The notes under the pieces were generated by a model. That model had not been told where the DNA came from, made no database searches, and worked only from the letters and a program-made list of their open reading frames with translations. Source: Methyloceanibacter sp. (GTDB lineage Bacteria > Pseudomonadota > Alphaproteobacteria > Rhizobiales > Methyloligellaceae). From it: DNA of 6,210 bases. The stretch lies in assembly GCA_025449615.1 (NCBI GenBank), contig JANWJA010000019.1, positions 1 to 6,210 on the forward strand, written 5' to 3'. Shown piece after piece: positions 5,393 through 6,210 of this stretch. The translations under genes and the position numbers were made by a program. The stretch's first letter is position 1; every line of letters begins with the position of its first letter.

Positions 5393-5950
5393 GTGGGCTC
5401 AGCGGCAAAACACGCGCTGCGTGAGGCGTTACTCTGGTCGAGCATCGCGCTTGCCGGATTCGGACTCTTCTTTTTCTATGACGATCTCATCGCGGGTTTG
5501 CGCTTTCAGCAGGAAATTGCGGCAGTGACGCCGACACCTGAACAAGATCGCGAAACCAAGATCGCGCGAGCCGGCTATGGCGACGAGGTTCGCGTTCGCG
5601 CCGACCGGCAAGGTCACTTCATTGTCGACGCCGCCATCAACGGCCGCCCGGTCACATTGATGGCCGACACCGGCGCCAGTGTTGTCGTGCTCTCTTTCGA
5701 GGATGCCGAGAGATTGGGACTGTCGCCGCGGAGCCGCGACTTCACCGGCCTTGCACAAACCGCAAATGGTGTTTCCAGGATCGCGCCTGTCACTCTCGAC
5801 CGCGTGCGCATCGACAACATCACCCTGTATGGCATTCAAGCAGCGGTTGCCGAGCCCGGCGCGCTGTCGGGCAATTTGCTCGGCATGAGCTTTCTGGGCA
5901 AATTGTCGCGTTTCGAAATGAAGGGCGACGAGCTGGTGCTGGCGCAATAA
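5393..5950 (+). CDS. Membrane-anchored retropepsin-like aspartic protease (TIGR02281-type), copy B
   Basis: A 185-residue paralogue of the preceding gene. A basic N-terminus is followed by a single membrane helix (about residues 12-29), so the catalytic domain should be periplasmic. The active site is ADTGAS (catalytic D92), followed by VVVLSFEDAERLGL, and the C-terminal block is LLGMSFLGKLSRFEM. Over 118 residues the two copies align without a gap; I count about 53 identities (45%), concentrated in GHF, DTGAS, EDAE, TANG, EPGAL/KPGAL and LLGMSF. The start is GTG at 5393, supported by AGAGGAG upstream; TTG at 5369 would add eight residues (MAREEIRK) and touch the upstream stop. The stop is TAA at 5948-5950. 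Close spacing suggests one operon with DUF1289 and copy A. Its partner for dimerisation may be itself or copy A. Confidence 0.88.
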   Translation: MGSAAKHALREALLWSSIALAGFGLFFFYDDLIAGLRFQQEIAAVTPTPEQDRETKIARAGYGDEVRVRADRQGHFIVDAAINGRPVTLMADTGASVVVLSFEDAERLGLSPRSRDFTGLAQTANGVSRIAPVTLDRVRIDNITLYGIQAAVAEPGALSGNLLGMSFLGKLSRFEMKGDELVLAQ

Positions 5951-6036
5951 TCCCGAGACGAAGGAACAGGAAATCGGCGGCTGCGTTGGGAAGGCATCCC
6001 CTCTTCTTAATTTCTAGATTTCGATTGTCAGATTTC

Positions 6037-6045
6037 TGCTATACG
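6037..6045 (+). promoter_or_regulatory. Extended -10 promoter motif for the phosphomannomutase gene
   Basis: TGC-TATACG is a TGn-extended -10 box (four of six bases match TATAAT). A TTGTCA lies at 6025-6030, too close to serve as its -35 box, and no good -35 is found at 17 bases. The ATG follows only five bases after the hexamer, so transcription would begin at or next to the start codon. Confidence 0.45.
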
Positions 6046-6050
6046 GGCCC

Positions 6051-6210
6051 ATGCTTCCCAAACCGCGCCAAGACTTGCTTCCGAACACGCTGGAGTTTGA
6101 ACGCCTGCCCTTCGTCAAGGCGACCGGCTTCCGCGAATATGACGCGCGCTGGCGCTACCCCGAGGAGATCAACCTGCTCGGGCTAACCGCCGTCGGGGCC
6201 GGCCTCGCCA
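6051..6210 (+). CDS. Phosphomannomutase/phosphoglucomutase (3' end missing)
   Basis: The first 53 codons of an alpha-D-phosphohexomutase, which interconverts mannose (or glucose) 6-phosphate and 1-phosphate to supply GDP-mannose and related sugars for surface polysaccharide. The visible part begins MLPKPRQDLLPNT and carries VKATGFREYDARWRYPEEINLLG, written here in two parts: VKATGFREYDARW and RYPEEINLLG. This is the N-terminal signature of the alphaproteobacterial ManB/AlgC-like enzymes of about 460-500 residues. The catalytic serine loop (TASHN) would lie beyond the window. The start is fixed by the family N-terminus, though there is no Shine-Dalgarno sequence; a -10-like box ends five bases upstream. 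The gap of 100 bases after the protease gene and its own promoter motif suggest that it is a separate transcription unit. Confidence 0.85.
   Translation, partial: MLPKPRQDLLPNTLEFERLPFVKATGFREYDARWRYPEEINLLGLTAVGAGLA

Noticed and set aside
5988..6010. GGGA-AGGCA-TCCC followed by a pyrimidine tract as a terminator after the second protease gene
   Set aside because: The stem has only four base pairs and the following run CTCTTCTT is not a proper T-tract.

Overview
The window is GC-rich DNA with densely packed genes on both strands. It looks like the chromosome of an alphaproteobacterium, most likely of the order Hyphomicrobiales (Bradyrhizobium/Rhodopseudomonas-like). This rests on protein style: a DivJ/PleC/PdhS-type histidine kinase, a DUF1289 protein, TIGR02281-type aspartic proteases, and a phosphomannomutase starting with the GFREYDARW block. 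No mobile element, CRISPR array, tRNA or rRNA was seen.

Left part (1-1289). The 3' three quarters of a beta-hydroxyacid dehydrogenase (3-hydroxyisobutyrate dehydrogenase family) runs rightwards and meets an Lrp/AsnC-family regulator running leftwards. Their stop codons overlap by two bases. Upstream of the regulator lies an AT-rich island with a ladder of CTACC/GGTAG half-sites, which looks like an autoregulatory operator.

Middle part (1290-2880). Two leftward genes form a tight operon joined by an ATGA overlap: an RNase Z-like metallo-beta-lactamase-fold hydrolase followed by a uracil-DNA-glycosylase-superfamily protein with four cysteines placed for an Fe-S cluster. A 224-base divergent gap separates them from the rightward genes.

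Right part (2881-6210). A six-helix membrane histidine kinase of the DivJ/PleC/PdhS type is followed by a 57-residue DUF1289 cysteine protein and two tandem paralogous membrane-anchored retropepsin-like proteases, both with an intact DTGAS motif. The last gene, cut by the window end, is a phosphomannomutase/phosphoglucomutase. It has an extended -10 motif placed so close to the ATG that the mRNA may be leaderless.

The most interesting arrangement is the cell-cycle-type kinase beside a paired set of predicted periplasmic aspartic proteases. In Caulobacter, the aspartic protease PerP, which cleaves the polarity protein PodJ, is controlled through the PleC/DivJ pathway. Whether the genes here are functionally linked is inference; nothing in the sequence proves it.
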